Origin: Flavobacterium psychroterrae
Lineage (GTDB): Bacteria; Bacteroidota; Bacteroidia; Flavobacteriales; Flavobacteriaceae
Direction: 5' to 3'
DNA: 48,794 nucleotides
Assembly (NCBI RefSeq): GCF_018380615.1
Contig: NZ_JAGYVZ010000030.1
Span: 1 to 48,794, forward strand
The position numbers and the translations under genes were made by a program. Positions 16,339-25,657 of the stretch are shown here, piece by piece (within the stretch, counting starts at the first letter, position 1; each line of letters starts with the position of its first letter). The notes beneath the pieces were generated by a model. The model worked only from the letters and a program-made list of their open reading frames with translations, had not been told where the DNA came from and searched no databases.

Positions 16339-17709
16339 TTAAGACAGCTTAAAATTCTTCTCGATTGCTCTGATCATTTCTCCTGCAATATCTTTATTTG
16401 TTGCGCCTTCAATTCCTTCAAGACCTGGCGAAGAGTTTACTTCAAGTAATAAGGGACCTTTTGAAGAACGGATAATATCAACACCGGCTACTTTTAAGTC
16501 CATTGCTTTTGCTGCTTTTATTGCGATCTTTTTTTCTTCGGCAGTTACTTTTATCACAGAAGCTGTTCCTCCAAGATGAATGTTTGCTCTGAATTCTCCA
16601 GGCATTGCTTCGCGCTGAATTGCCGCAACCACTTTTCCGTCGATTACAAAACAACGAATATCTTTTCCGTTCGCTTCTTTAATAAATTCCTGAACCAGAA
16701 TGTTTGCATTTAAACTTTTAAACGCATTGATAACACTTTCTGCAGCTTTTTTGGTTTCAGCTAAAACAACACCTTTTCCTTGTGTTCCTTCCAATAATTT
16801 TACAATTAAAGGTGAACCTCCAACCATTTTAATTAAATTGTCAGTATCCAGAGGAGAGTTGGCAAAACCGGTTGTTGGAATATCAATTCCGCTATTCAAA
16901 AGCAATTGTAATGAATATAATTTATCCCGCGATTGTGTTATGGCAGAAGCCGAATTTAAAACGAAAACTTTCAAAGCCTCAAATTGACGCGTTAGGGCAC
17001 ACCCGTAAAAAGTAATGCTTGGTCTAATTCTAGGGATAATCGCATCAAATTGATTTAGGATTTTTCCACCGCGATAATGAATTTCCGGTGTTTTTGCATC
17101 CAGTTTCATGTAGCATTCTTTGATATTCAAAAAGTGCATTTCATGACCGCGCATTTCACCCGCTTCCATGATTCTTTTGTTGCTGTATAATTCAGGATTA
17201 CTGGCTAAAAGTCCAATTCGCAAACCAGAAGTCGCTTTTTCTGAATTTTGGTACAATTCTTTTAATGCTTCAGGAGAGGGTTGTCCTAACATGTATTTTT
17301 CTTCAGGATCAACTAATACACGTCCGCTCATTGCTTCACGTCCTAAAAGCATTCTGAAACCCATTGAATCCCTATTGGTCAATGTCATTTCAATAGGCCA
17401 TTTTACATCGCCAAGTTTTATGCTGGTTTGAATCACATAACGATGTTCTCTAAAACCGCTCGAACTTTTTACAATTCTTTTATCAACCAACGGAGCTTCG
17501 CAATGAATGATGGTTTTAATATTATTCTGAATTGGATTAATATCAAATTTCACCCAATTGGCATCATTTTTTATAAAAGGAGCTATGTTTATAGCGTGCA
17601 TTGCCGAAGTTTTAGCACCAGAATCAACACGAGCTTTGATTGTTGGAATTCCTAGTTCTGGAAATGCGCACCATTCTTCACTACCTAAAATGACTTTGTT
17701 TTGAAGCAT
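16339..17709 (-). CDS. rimK: RimB-RimK fusion: retropepsin-like domain plus ATP-grasp glutamate ligase
   Basis: The 456-residue protein has two parts. Residues 1-155 resemble RimB-type ATP-dependent zinc protease proteins, with the retropepsin-like motif RVDSGAKTSAMHA (Asp29). Residues 165-456 are a RimK-type ATP-grasp ligase: GSPLIVKLLEGTQGKGVVLA, RCFVIDGKVVAAIQR and LLLEVNSSPGLEGIE. RimK adds glutamates to the C terminus of ribosomal protein S6. In proteobacteria RimB is a separate protein that cooperates with RimK. Fusing them supports a shared job in ribosomal modification, though another peptide substrate is possible. Confidence 0.85.
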   Translation of the reverse strand: MLQNKVILGSEEWCAFPELGIPTIKARVDSGAKTSAMHAINIAPFIKNDANWVKFDINPIQNNIKTIIHCEAPLVDKRIVKSSSGFREHRYVIQTSIKLGDVKWPIEMTLTNRDSMGFRMLLGREAMSGRVLVDPEEKYMLGQPSPEALKELYQNSEKATSGLRIGLLASNPELYSNKRIMEAGEMRGHEMHFLNIKECYMKLDAKTPEIHYRGGKILNQFDAIIPRIRPSITFYGCALTRQFEALKVFVLNSASAITQSRDKLYSLQLLLNSGIDIPTTGFANSPLDTDNLIKMVGGSPLIVKLLEGTQGKGVVLAETKKAAESVINAFKSLNANILVQEFIKEANGKDIRCFVIDGKVVAAIQREAMPGEFRANIHLGGTASVIKVTAEEKKIAIKAAKAMDLKVAGVDIIRSSKGPLLLEVNSSPGLEGIEGATNKDIAGEMIRAIEKNFKLS

Positions 17710-17740
17710 ACGTTATTATTTTTTTATAGAATTTAATAGC

Positions 17741-17748
17741 CAAAAATA
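17741..17748 (-). promoter_or_regulatory. Candidate -7 box of the rimB-rimK gene
   Basis: TATTTTTG on the minus strand matches TAnnTTTG and ends 31 bp before the start codon. The -33 element is not clear. Confidence 0.4.
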
Positions 17749-17782
17749 GCTATTTGCTTTTACTAAAGATAGTAATTTATCT

Positions 17783-17821
17783 AAAAAAAATACCCGTTAT
17801 GTTATGAAAACGTAACGGGTA
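17783..17821 (-). terminator. clpC terminator
   Basis: Arms TACCCGTTA (17791-17799) and TAACGGGTA (17813-17821) pair. On the minus strand the hairpin is followed by a run of eight T. It lies 30 bp after the clpC stop. Confidence 0.9.
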
Positions 17822-17850
17822 AATTAAATTTGTTATAAACTTTAACTAAT

Positions 17851-20400
17851 TTATTGATTTGTTGGTTCTTCGGCTTTGTGTATTTCTACAGAAAGTTCTT
17901 GAGAATCATCGTCTTTTAAATCCATTAAGATTTCATCACCTGAATGTATTTTTGAAGTTATGATTTCTTCTGCCAATAAATCTTCAACATATTTTTGAAT
18001 TGCTCTTTTTAGAGGTCTTGCTCCAAATTGTCTGTCGAAACCTTTCTCTGCAATAAACGCTTTTGCTTTATCAGTAAGGTTTAATTTGTATCCTAATTCT
18101 GAAACGCGGGAATATAGTTTTGCAAGTTCAATTTCGATAATCAAATCAATATCATGTTTCTCTAATGCGTTGAATACGATTACATCATCAATTCTGTTTA
18201 AGAATTCAGGAGCAAAAGTTTTTTTCAATGCATTTTCGATAATGCTTTTAGAGTTTTCATCGGCCTGAGCTACTTTCGCAGCAGTTCCAAATCCTACACC
18301 TTGACCAAAATCTTTTAACTGACGCGCTCCAACATTTGATGTCATGATAATAATAGTATTTTTAAAGTCGATTTTGCGACCTAAACTATCTGTTAAATAT
18401 CCATCATCAAGAACCTGAAGCATCATATTAAATACATCCGGATGCGCTTTTTCGATCTCATCTAAAAGTACCACACAATATGGTTTTCTACGAACTTTTT
18501 CAGTCAATTGTCCGCCTTCTTCATATCCTACATATCCCGGAGGCGCTCCAACTAAACGAGAGATCGCAAATTTCTCCATGTATTCACTCATGTCAATACG
18601 TACTAACGCATCTTCAGAATCGAATAATTCTTTTGCTAAAACTTTCGCTAATTGTGTTTTACCAACTCCTGTCTGACCTAAGAAGATAAACGAACCAATA
18701 GGTTTGTTAGGATCTTTAAGTCCGGCTCTGTTACGTTGAATAGAACGTGCAATTTTTAAAACTGCTTCGTTTTGACCAATTACTTTGTTCTGAATTAATT
18801 CAGGTAATTTGGCTAATTTATTACTTTCTGTTTGTGCAATTCTGTTAACGGGAATTCCGGTCATCATAGAAACAACATCGGCTACATTATCTTCTGTAAC
18901 TTCAATTCTGTTATTTTTAGAATCTTCTTCCCATTGTTCTTGCGCAACAGCTAGATCTTTTTCGATACGTTTTTCGTCATCACGAAGTTTGGCAGCCTCT
19001 TCATATTTCTGTTTTTTGACTACCATGTTTTTGTTTTCACGCACTTCTTCTAACTGACGTTCTAAATCAAGAATTTGTTTCGGAACATCAATGTTAGTAA
19101 TGTGTACGCGAGAACCTGCTTCGTCAAGAGCATCAATAGCTTTGTCCGGTAAAAAACGCTCAGACATATATCTGTTTGTTAATTTAACACAAGCTTCAAT
19201 TGCTTCCTGGGTATAAGTTACATTGTGGTGATCTTCGTATTTGTCTTTAATATTGTTCAAAATTGCAATAGTTTCCTCAACAGATGTTGGTTCAACAATT
19301 ACTTTTTGGAAACGTCTTTCAAGAGCACCATCTTTCTCAATATATTGTCTGTATTCATCAAGAGTTGTAGCACCAATACATTGGATTTCGCCTCTTGCTA
19401 AAGCAGGTTTGAACATATTTGAAGCGTCAAGAGAACCTGTTGCTCCGCCAGCACCTACAATAGTGTGAATTTCATCAATGAAAAGAATGATATCGTCGTT
19501 TTTTTCCAGCTCGTTCATAACGGCTTTCATTCTTTCCTCAAACTGACCGCGGTATTTTGTTCCTGCTACTAAACTGGCAAGATCCAGAGTAACCACACGT
19601 TTATTGAAAAGAATACGAGAAACTTTTTTCTGGATAATACGCAGTGCAAGTCCTTCTGCAATAGCAGATTTACCAACTCCGGGTTCTCCAATTAAAAGAG
19701 GGTTGTTCTTTTTTCTACGGCTTAGGATTTGAGAAACACGTTCAATTTCTTTTTCGCGTCCTACAACCGGATCAAGTTTTCCTTCTTCTGCCATTTCTGT
19801 TAAATCTCTCCCAAAATTATCTAAAACCGGAGTCTTGGATTTTTTGTTTGACTTATTGGCTGGATTATTGAAACTACTTTCTTTAAGACTGTCATCTTGT
19901 CCTGAATCATCATTATACGATTCGTTTCTTGGCAAGTTTTCTAAGAATTCTTCTTCGTTTGGAGTCATATTTAAATATTGTTCTTTAGCTATGTCATAAT
20001 CTATTTTTAGCTTATTCAACAGCTTGGTTGTTGGATCGTTTTCGTTTCGTAAGATACATAAAAGCAGGTGTGCCGTGCTAATTGACGAGCTCTGAAATAC
20101 TTTAGCTTCCAGAAAGGTTGTCTTCAGTGCTCGTTCCGCCTGTCGCGTAAGATGAAGATTTTTCTTTTCGGCATTTACTTCAACGCTTTGATTGGCCGGA
20201 CTCAGTATTTCTACCTTCCTGCGTAAATGGTCTAAATCGACTGCAAGGTTATTAAGTATATGAATAGCTTTTCCGTTACCATCTCTTAAAATGCCTAGCA
20301 TTAGATGTTCAGTACCAATAAAGTCGTGTCCTAAACGAAGGGCTTCTTCTTTACTGTATGTAATAACATCTTTTACTCTTGGTGAAAAATTATCATCCAT
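17851..20400 (-). CDS. clpC: ATP-dependent Clp protease ATP-binding subunit ClpC
   Basis: This AAA+ unfoldase feeds proteins to ClpP. The 849 residues show two N-terminal Clp repeats (FSPRVKDVITYSKEEALRLG onward, residues 5-145), the first AAA+ module with Walker A GEPGVGKS (238-245) and DEIHTIVGAG, and a UVR-like coiled region (LEEVRENKNMVVKKQKYEEA). The second AAA+ module has GQTGVGKT and DEIEKAHPDVF. The UVR-like middle segment marks ClpC rather than ClpA or ClpB. It is monocistronic and divergent from gyrA. A -7-like TAAATTTA with an upstream TTTG lies in the spacer. Confidence 0.94.
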   Translation of the reverse strand: MDDNFSPRVKDVITYSKEEALRLGHDFIGTEHLMLGILRDGNGKAIHILNNLAVDLDHLRRKVEILSPANQSVEVNAEKKNLHLTRQAERALKTTFLEAKVFQSSSISTAHLLLCILRNENDPTTKLLNKLKIDYDIAKEQYLNMTPNEEEFLENLPRNESYNDDSGQDDSLKESSFNNPANKSNKKSKTPVLDNFGRDLTEMAEEGKLDPVVGREKEIERVSQILSRRKKNNPLLIGEPGVGKSAIAEGLALRIIQKKVSRILFNKRVVTLDLASLVAGTKYRGQFEERMKAVMNELEKNDDIILFIDEIHTIVGAGGATGSLDASNMFKPALARGEIQCIGATTLDEYRQYIEKDGALERRFQKVIVEPTSVEETIAILNNIKDKYEDHHNVTYTQEAIEACVKLTNRYMSERFLPDKAIDALDEAGSRVHITNIDVPKQILDLERQLEEVRENKNMVVKKQKYEEAAKLRDDEKRIEKDLAVAQEQWEEDSKNNRIEVTEDNVADVVSMMTGIPVNRIAQTESNKLAKLPELIQNKVIGQNEAVLKIARSIQRNRAGLKDPNKPIGSFIFLGQTGVGKTQLAKVLAKELFDSEDALVRIDMSEYMEKFAISRLVGAPPGYVGYEEGGQLTEKVRRKPYCVVLLDEIEKAHPDVFNMMLQVLDDGYLTDSLGRKIDFKNTIIIMTSNVGARQLKDFGQGVGFGTAAKVAQADENSKSIIENALKKTFAPEFLNRIDDVIVFNALEKHDIDLIIEIELAKLYSRVSELGYKLNLTDKAKAFIAEKGFDRQFGARPLKRAIQKYVEDLLAEEIITSKIHSGDEILMDLKDDDSQELSVEIHKAEEPTNQ

Positions 20401-20609
20401 AATATATAATTGGTATTGTAAATTTAGTGAATTAGTGTTTGAAAAACAAAAACCATACCCTTAAGGAACTCCTGACAGCTAAGAGACAAAAAAAATAACA
20501 ATAAAAGCGTTAAAAAACGCTTAATTTATTAACTAAAAAGCAAAATAAAGTTGTTAATAAATCATTGAAATAAGTGTAAGGAAATAGCTGAAAAAATTCC
20601 AAAAAAACG

Positions 20610-20617
20610 TATCTTGG
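20610..20617 (+). promoter_or_regulatory. Candidate -7 box of gyrA
   Basis: TATCTTGG at 20610-20617 is one base from TAnnTTTG and lies 41 bp before the gyrA ATG. No good -33 element was seen. Confidence 0.35.
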
Positions 20618-20658
20618 CACGCTTTTAAACTAATATAATTATTTAAACATAACAACTT

Positions 20659-23301
20659 ATGTCTGAAGGAGAAAAGTTAATTCCTATTAACATTGAAGAT
20701 GAAATGAAATCAGCTTACATCGATTATTCGATGTCAGTAATTGTATCAAGAGCGCTTCCTGATGTTAGAGATGGCTTGAAACCAGTGCATCGAAGAGTTC
20801 TTTACGGAATGTATGACTTAGGAGTTTTTTCAAATAAAGCTCATAAAAAATCTGCGAGAATCGTAGGAGAGGTTTTGGGTAAGTATCACCCACACGGAGA
20901 TACCTCAGTTTATGACGCAATGGTGCGTATGGCCCAGGAATGGAGCATGCGTTATTTATTAGTGGATGGTCAGGGTAACTTTGGTTCTGTCGATGGTGAC
21001 AGTCCGGCAGCAATGCGTTATACTGAGGCCAGAATGCGTAAGATTTCTGAAGACATCATGGCAGATATCGAAAAAGAAACAGTTGATTTTCAATTGAACT
21101 TTGATGATACTTTATATGAGCCAAAAGTAATGCCTACAAGAGTTCCTACTTTATTAATTAACGGAGCAACAGGAATCGCAGTAGGTATGGCAACAAATAT
21201 GCCTCCACACAATATAACTGAAGTTATCAACGGAACACTTGCTTACCTTGATAATAACGATATTGAAATTGACGAATTAATGACCTATATCAAAGCTCCT
21301 GATTTTCCAACGGGAGGTATAATATATGGTTACGAAGGTGTTCGTGAAGCTTTTAAAACCGGTAGAGGACGTATTGTAATGCGTGCAAAAGTTGGTTTTG
21401 AAGAAGTTGACGGAAGAGAATGTATCATTGTGACAGAGATTCCTTATCAGGTAAACAAAGCCGAAATGATCAAACGTACGGCTGATTTGGTTAATGATAA
21501 AAAAATTGAAGGTATTGCCAATATTCGTGACGAGTCTGACAGAAACGGTATGCGTATCGTCTATATCCTGAAACGTGACGCTACGCCAAACGTAGTTTTG
21601 AATACCTTATATAAATATACATCGCTACAATCTTCTTTTAGTGTAAATAATATTGCACTTGTAAAAGGTCGCCCGCAAATGCTGAATCTAAAAGATATGA
21701 TTCACTATTTTATCGAGCACCGTCATGATGTGGTAGTTAGAAGAACTCGTTTTGAGTTACGTAAAGCAGAAGAAAGAGCCCATATATTAGAAGGTTTAAT
21801 TATTGCATCTGATAATATAGATGAAGTAATTGCTTTAATAAGAGGTTCGAAAAATACAGAAGAAGCTCGTGAGAAATTAATCGAAAGATTTAAATTATCA
21901 GATATTCAGGCTCGTGCCATTGTTGAGATGCGTTTACGTCAGTTAACAGGTCTTGAACAAGACAAGTTAAGAGCTGAATACGAAGAATTAATGAAGTTAA
22001 TCGAACATTTGAAAGCTTTATTAGCAGATGTAAATTTAAGAACTAGCTTAATTAAGGAAGAACTTGAAGAAATTCGTGAGAAATACGGAGATGCCCGACG
22101 TTCTCAAATTGAATATTCTGGTGGAGATGTAAGTATCGAAGATTTAATTGCCGATGAAAATGTTGTAATTACAATTTCGCACGCAGGTTATATTAAACGT
22201 ACAAACCTAACCGAATACAAAACTCAAAATAGAGGAGGAGTTGGACAAAAAAGTGCAGGAACAAGAGATCAGGATTTCCTTGAGCATATGTTCGTTGCAA
22301 CCAATCATCAATATATGATGTTCTTTACGCAAAAAGGAAAATGTTTCTGGATGCGTGTTTACGAAATTCCTGAAGGAAGCAAAACTGCAAAAGGTAGAGC
22401 GATTCAGAACTTAGTAAACATTGAAAGCGATGATAAAGTAAAAGCTTTCATTTGTACACAAGACTTAAAAGACAAAGATTATATCAATAGTCACAATCTT
22501 GTAATGGTAACTAAAAAAGGTCAGGTTAAGAAAACATCTTTAGAGAAATATTCTAAACCAAGAGTAAATGGTGTTGCTGCAATTACAATTAAAGAAGGTG
22601 ATGAATTACTTGAGGCTAAATTAACAAACGGAGAAAGTCAAATTATTCTTGCTGTTAAATCTGGTAAATTAGTTCGTTTTGAGGAAACTAAAACACGTCC
22701 GATGGGAAGAACAGCTTCCGGAGTTCGCGGAATTACCTTAAAAGATGATACTGATGAAGTAATTGGTATGGTTACTGTTGATAAAGAAAATGTGAACGAT
22801 TCGCAAATTTTAGTTGTAACTGAAAATGGATACGGTAAACGTACTAAATTAGTTGATGACGATGGTGAAGATGTTTACAGAATCACAAACCGTGGAGGTA
22901 AAGGTGTGAAAACCCTTAATATTACAGAGAAAACAGGAAAACTAATTTCTATAAACGCTGTAAGTGATGCTGATGATTTAATGATTATCAACAGATCAGG
23001 ATTAACGATCAGAATGGCAATTGAAGATTTACGTGTAATGGGCCGTGCAACTCAGGGAGTTCGATTGATTAACTTAAAAGGTAAAGATTCTATCGCTGCT
23101 GTAACAAAAGTTATGAAAGATGATGTTGCTGAAGTTATCGTTGACGAAGATGGTAATGTTATCGAATCAGTAATTGAAAGAGTTAAACCTGATTTAGAAG
23201 TTCTTGAAGACGAAGGTCCGGTTGAAGACGACGACGACGACGATACTGACGAAGTAGTAGAAGACGAAGATGATACTGAAGAAGAAGAATCTGAAGAATA
23301 A
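20659..23301 (+). CDS. gyrA: DNA gyrase subunit A
   Basis: GyrA cuts and rejoins DNA during negative supercoiling, together with GyrB. The catalytic Tyr121 lies in AAMRYTEARM. The quinolone-determining region reads HPHGDTSVYDAMVRMAQEW, with Thr82 at the position of E. coli Ser83 and Asp86 at Asp87. The beta-pinwheel C-terminal domain carries a GyrA box (NRGGKGVK), which separates it from ParC. The last 30 residues are almost entirely Asp and Glu, an acidic tail also known to tune GyrA wrapping in other bacteria. Its 880 residues are slightly long because of that tail. The TPR gene follows 42 bp on. Confidence 0.95.
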   Translation: MSEGEKLIPINIEDEMKSAYIDYSMSVIVSRALPDVRDGLKPVHRRVLYGMYDLGVFSNKAHKKSARIVGEVLGKYHPHGDTSVYDAMVRMAQEWSMRYLLVDGQGNFGSVDGDSPAAMRYTEARMRKISEDIMADIEKETVDFQLNFDDTLYEPKVMPTRVPTLLINGATGIAVGMATNMPPHNITEVINGTLAYLDNNDIEIDELMTYIKAPDFPTGGIIYGYEGVREAFKTGRGRIVMRAKVGFEEVDGRECIIVTEIPYQVNKAEMIKRTADLVNDKKIEGIANIRDESDRNGMRIVYILKRDATPNVVLNTLYKYTSLQSSFSVNNIALVKGRPQMLNLKDMIHYFIEHRHDVVVRRTRFELRKAEERAHILEGLIIASDNIDEVIALIRGSKNTEEAREKLIERFKLSDIQARAIVEMRLRQLTGLEQDKLRAEYEELMKLIEHLKALLADVNLRTSLIKEELEEIREKYGDARRSQIEYSGGDVSIEDLIADENVVITISHAGYIKRTNLTEYKTQNRGGVGQKSAGTRDQDFLEHMFVATNHQYMMFFTQKGKCFWMRVYEIPEGSKTAKGRAIQNLVNIESDDKVKAFICTQDLKDKDYINSHNLVMVTKKGQVKKTSLEKYSKPRVNGVAAITIKEGDELLEAKLTNGESQIILAVKSGKLVRFEETKTRPMGRTASGVRGITLKDDTDEVIGMVTVDKENVNDSQILVVTENGYGKRTKLVDDDGEDVYRITNRGGKGVKTLNITEKTGKLISINAVSDADDLMIINRSGLTIRMAIEDLRVMGRATQGVRLINLKGKDSIAAVTKVMKDDVAEVIVDEDGNVIESVIERVKPDLEVLEDEGPVEDDDDDDTDEVVEDEDDTEEEESEE

Positions 23302-23343
23302 AAATTAATAACCACTTATAATTAAATATACAAATTGAATACT

Positions 23344-24612
23344 ATGAAAAGTAAATATGTAATACTTGCGTCAGCATTATTGATTTCAGTAGCTACTTTT
23401 GCTCAAAAAGATCAGATAAAAAGTGCTGAAAAAGCGTTAAAAGGAGGAGATGCTCAGGGAGCAATCACGATCCTGAACGATGCTGAAAATATGGTAGCAA
23501 ATGCCAAAGATGTTGAGCAGGCTCAATTCTATTTTGTAAAAGCAAACGCTTATTTAGATTTAGCAAACAAGAAAACAGACGAAAGCAAAAATCTTTCCCT
23601 TGCTGCTGAAAACTATAAAAAGTTAATTGATGTTGAAAAAGCTTCAGGAAAATTAAAATATTCTACTCAGGCTGCGACTTCAATTACTGATATTAAAGGA
23701 AAGTTGATTAACTCGGCTATTGCAGATTCTCAGGCTAGTAAACATGCTGATGGAGCTAAAAAATTGTATGACGCTTATTTATTAGATAAAAAAGATACAA
23801 TCAATTTATATTATGCAGCTTCAACAGCGGTAAACGCACAGGATTTTGATCTTGCATTGCCAATGTACGAAGAGTTGAAAAAATTAAACTATTCTGGAAA
23901 AGGAACTAATTATTTAGCAGTAAATAAAATTTCAGGGAACGAAGATAATTTCAGCAATGCAAAAGACAGAGATTTAGCTGTAAAATTAGGAACTCACGAA
24001 AAACCTAAAACTGAAGCTATTCCTTCTAAAAGAGGTGAAATTTACAAAAACTTAGCTTTAATTTTAGTTCAGAAAGGACGCAGCGAAGAAGGTAAAAAAG
24101 CAATCGCTGATGCAAGAAAAGCAAATCCGGATGATAGTTCTTTAATCTTAACTGAAGCTAACTTATATTTAGATTCTAAAGATTATGAAACATACAAAAA
24201 ATTAGTTGGTGAAGCTTTGCAAAAAGATCCAAACAATGCTGATTTAGTTTTCAACTTAGGCGTTATTAGTGCAAATGCTAAAAACAATGCCGACGCTGAG
24301 AAATATTATCTGAAAGCGATTGAAATCAATCCAAACTATGCAAATGCTTATCTTAACCTTGCAGCTTTAAAATTAGAAGCTGAAAAGCCAATTATTGATG
24401 AGATGAATAAATTGGGTACTTCTGCAAAAGATATGAAACGTTACGATGTGTTGAAAGCACAGAGAGAAAACGTTTTTAAAGGAGTTATTCCTTACCTTAA
24501 AAAAGCAAATGAATTAGATCCTAAAAACGAAGATGTATCTAAAACATTATTAGGTGTTTACAAAGCGTTAGAAATGACAGCTGAAGCAAAAGCACTAAAA
24601 GCTACAATGTAA
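23344..24612 (+). CDS. Exported tetratricopeptide repeat protein
   Basis: The 422-residue protein starts with a signal peptide (MKSKYVILASALLISVATFA, then Gln). An in-frame TTG three codons earlier is not needed. Helical TPR units follow, clearest near the end: ADLVFNLGVISANAKNNADA, then EKYYLKAIEINPNYANAYLN. It is probably periplasmic and a scaffold for protein contacts. It lies 42 bp after gyrA on the same strand and may share its transcript. A strong terminator follows. The partner is unknown. Confidence 0.8.
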   Translation: MKSKYVILASALLISVATFAQKDQIKSAEKALKGGDAQGAITILNDAENMVANAKDVEQAQFYFVKANAYLDLANKKTDESKNLSLAAENYKKLIDVEKASGKLKYSTQAATSITDIKGKLINSAIADSQASKHADGAKKLYDAYLLDKKDTINLYYAASTAVNAQDFDLALPMYEELKKLNYSGKGTNYLAVNKISGNEDNFSNAKDRDLAVKLGTHEKPKTEAIPSKRGEIYKNLALILVQKGRSEEGKKAIADARKANPDDSSLILTEANLYLDSKDYETYKKLVGEALQKDPNNADLVFNLGVISANAKNNADAEKYYLKAIEINPNYANAYLNLAALKLEAEKPIIDEMNKLGTSAKDMKRYDVLKAQRENVFKGVIPYLKKANELDPKNEDVSKTLLGVYKALEMTAEAKALKATM

Positions 24613-24632
24613 TTAAGTACATTTTAGAAATA

Positions 24633-24667
24633 AAAAAAAACCATTCACCGAGGTGAATGGTTTTTTT
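24633..24667. terminator. Bidirectional terminator
   Basis: CCATTCACC (24641-24649) pairs with GGTGAATGG (24652-24660) around GA. Nine A precede it and seven T follow, so it can stop both the TPR gene and the OsmC-like gene. Confidence 0.92.
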
Positions 24668-24684
24668 ATGCTTAAAAGTTATCC

Positions 24685-25104
24685 TTAACTAAGTAAAGTA
24701 ACTGAAAGTGTAATTGTGGTATTTAAGAGTTTAGAAATCGGACAGACTTCTTTTGCTTTTGTAGCTATAGTTTCAAATTCTTCGGCTGAAATATTTGGTA
24801 CTTTTCCTTTTAAGTCTAAATGAATCAAAGTAATTGTTCCATCTTCAAAAGTTACTGTTGCTTCTGTGGTTAAATCATCTGCCGTAAAATTACCTTCGTT
24901 AAGTAAAAAACTTAATTGCATGGTAAAACAGCCAGAATGTGCTGCAGCAATTAATTCTTCAGGATTTGTTCCAACTCCGTCAGCAAATCTTGTTTTAAAT
25001 GACAATTGAGCATTATCTAATGTAGTACTTTGTGTACTTATGCTTCCTGTTCCTTCCATTCCGGTTCCTTTCCAGTTGGCATGTGCTTTTCTTGTAAATT
25101 TCAT
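24685..25104 (-). CDS. OsmC family peroxiredoxin-like protein
   Basis: This 139-residue cytoplasmic protein belongs to the OsmC/Ohr group that reduces organic hydroperoxides. It starts MKFTRKAHANWKGTGMEGTG. The first redox cysteine is in ELIAAAHSGCFTMQLSFLL and the second in AKEVCPISKLLN. The sequence TRFADGVGTNPEEL is typical of OsmC rather than Ohr. It is a single gene with an exact TATATTTG box about 70 bp upstream. A role in peroxide and stress defence is inferred from the family. Confidence 0.9.
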   Translation of the reverse strand: MKFTRKAHANWKGTGMEGTGSISTQSTTLDNAQLSFKTRFADGVGTNPEELIAAAHSGCFTMQLSFLLNEGNFTADDLTTEATVTFEDGTITLIHLDLKGKVPNISAEEFETIATKAKEVCPISKLLNTTITLSVTLLS

Positions 25105-25657
25105 CTTTCGTTGTTATTAGGATTAATAATTGTATTTGTTCGTTTTATTGATTATCCGTAGAAAATGTGTTTCTCAAATATAATCAATATTTTACAAAAG
25201 TTAAATTGTAATTGTTAAGTTTAAGGTTTCATGTTTCAAGTTTAAGGTTGAAAATAGAGCTAGAAAAAAAATTACCGCAAAGACCGCACAGTTTATTTTT
25301 AAGAATGTTTAGAAAATACAATGTCCGTAAGTCTTGCTATTTACCAACTCTGCGGTTTTTTTTGTTTGTCATCTTTGTCACAATATCTGCAAAGCTTTGC
25401 GAACTCTTGCGTTTTTTTAAAAGCTATATATAAAAAAATTTGTGCACTTTGCAGTAAATTTTACATCACAATCTAGACAAAGCTTTAAGATTTTGCGTTT
25501 TTACAAACCAGGCATATAAAAAAAACTCTGTGCACTTTTTTGTAAATTTTTGCATTACAAGATTAAAAACTCTTTGAAGTAAAACTCATTCCAACAAAAA
25601 AAAGGAGCAATGAAAAAATCATTACTCCTTAATAAGTATTAGTATAGCAATTGAAGC
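25105..25657. repeat. Gene-free spacer with degenerate repeats
   Basis: The OsmC promoter box TATATTTG lies at 25175-25182 (minus). Repeats follow: GTTTAAGGTTTCA and GTTTCAAGTTTAAGG (25217-25248), CGCAAAGACCGCA (25276-25288), and two imperfect units of about 35 bp starting TTGTGCACTTTGCAGTAAATT (25440-25474) and CTGTGCACTTTTTTGTAAATT (25529-25562). A short open frame at 25212-25433 is compositionally odd and is not considered a gene. Confidence 0.6.
25601..25631 (-). terminator. Terminator after the DUF349 gene
   Basis: AGGAG-AATGA and TCATT-CTCCT arms pair, with one mismatched pair, around AAAAA. On the minus strand a T-rich run follows the hairpin. Confidence 0.8.

Noticed and set aside
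20401..20658. Small gene between clpC and gyrA
   Set aside because: No frame of useful length is open; the interval looks like two divergent promoters.
23052..23315. Serine-rich minus-strand frame at the end of gyrA
   Set aside because: It is the antisense shadow of the Asp/Glu-rich gyrA tail; its composition follows from the GAC/GAA codons on the other strand.
25212..25433. 73-codon plus-strand frame in the spacer after the OsmC gene
   Set aside because: It is built from degenerate repeats, has odd composition and lacks a promoter or coding character.
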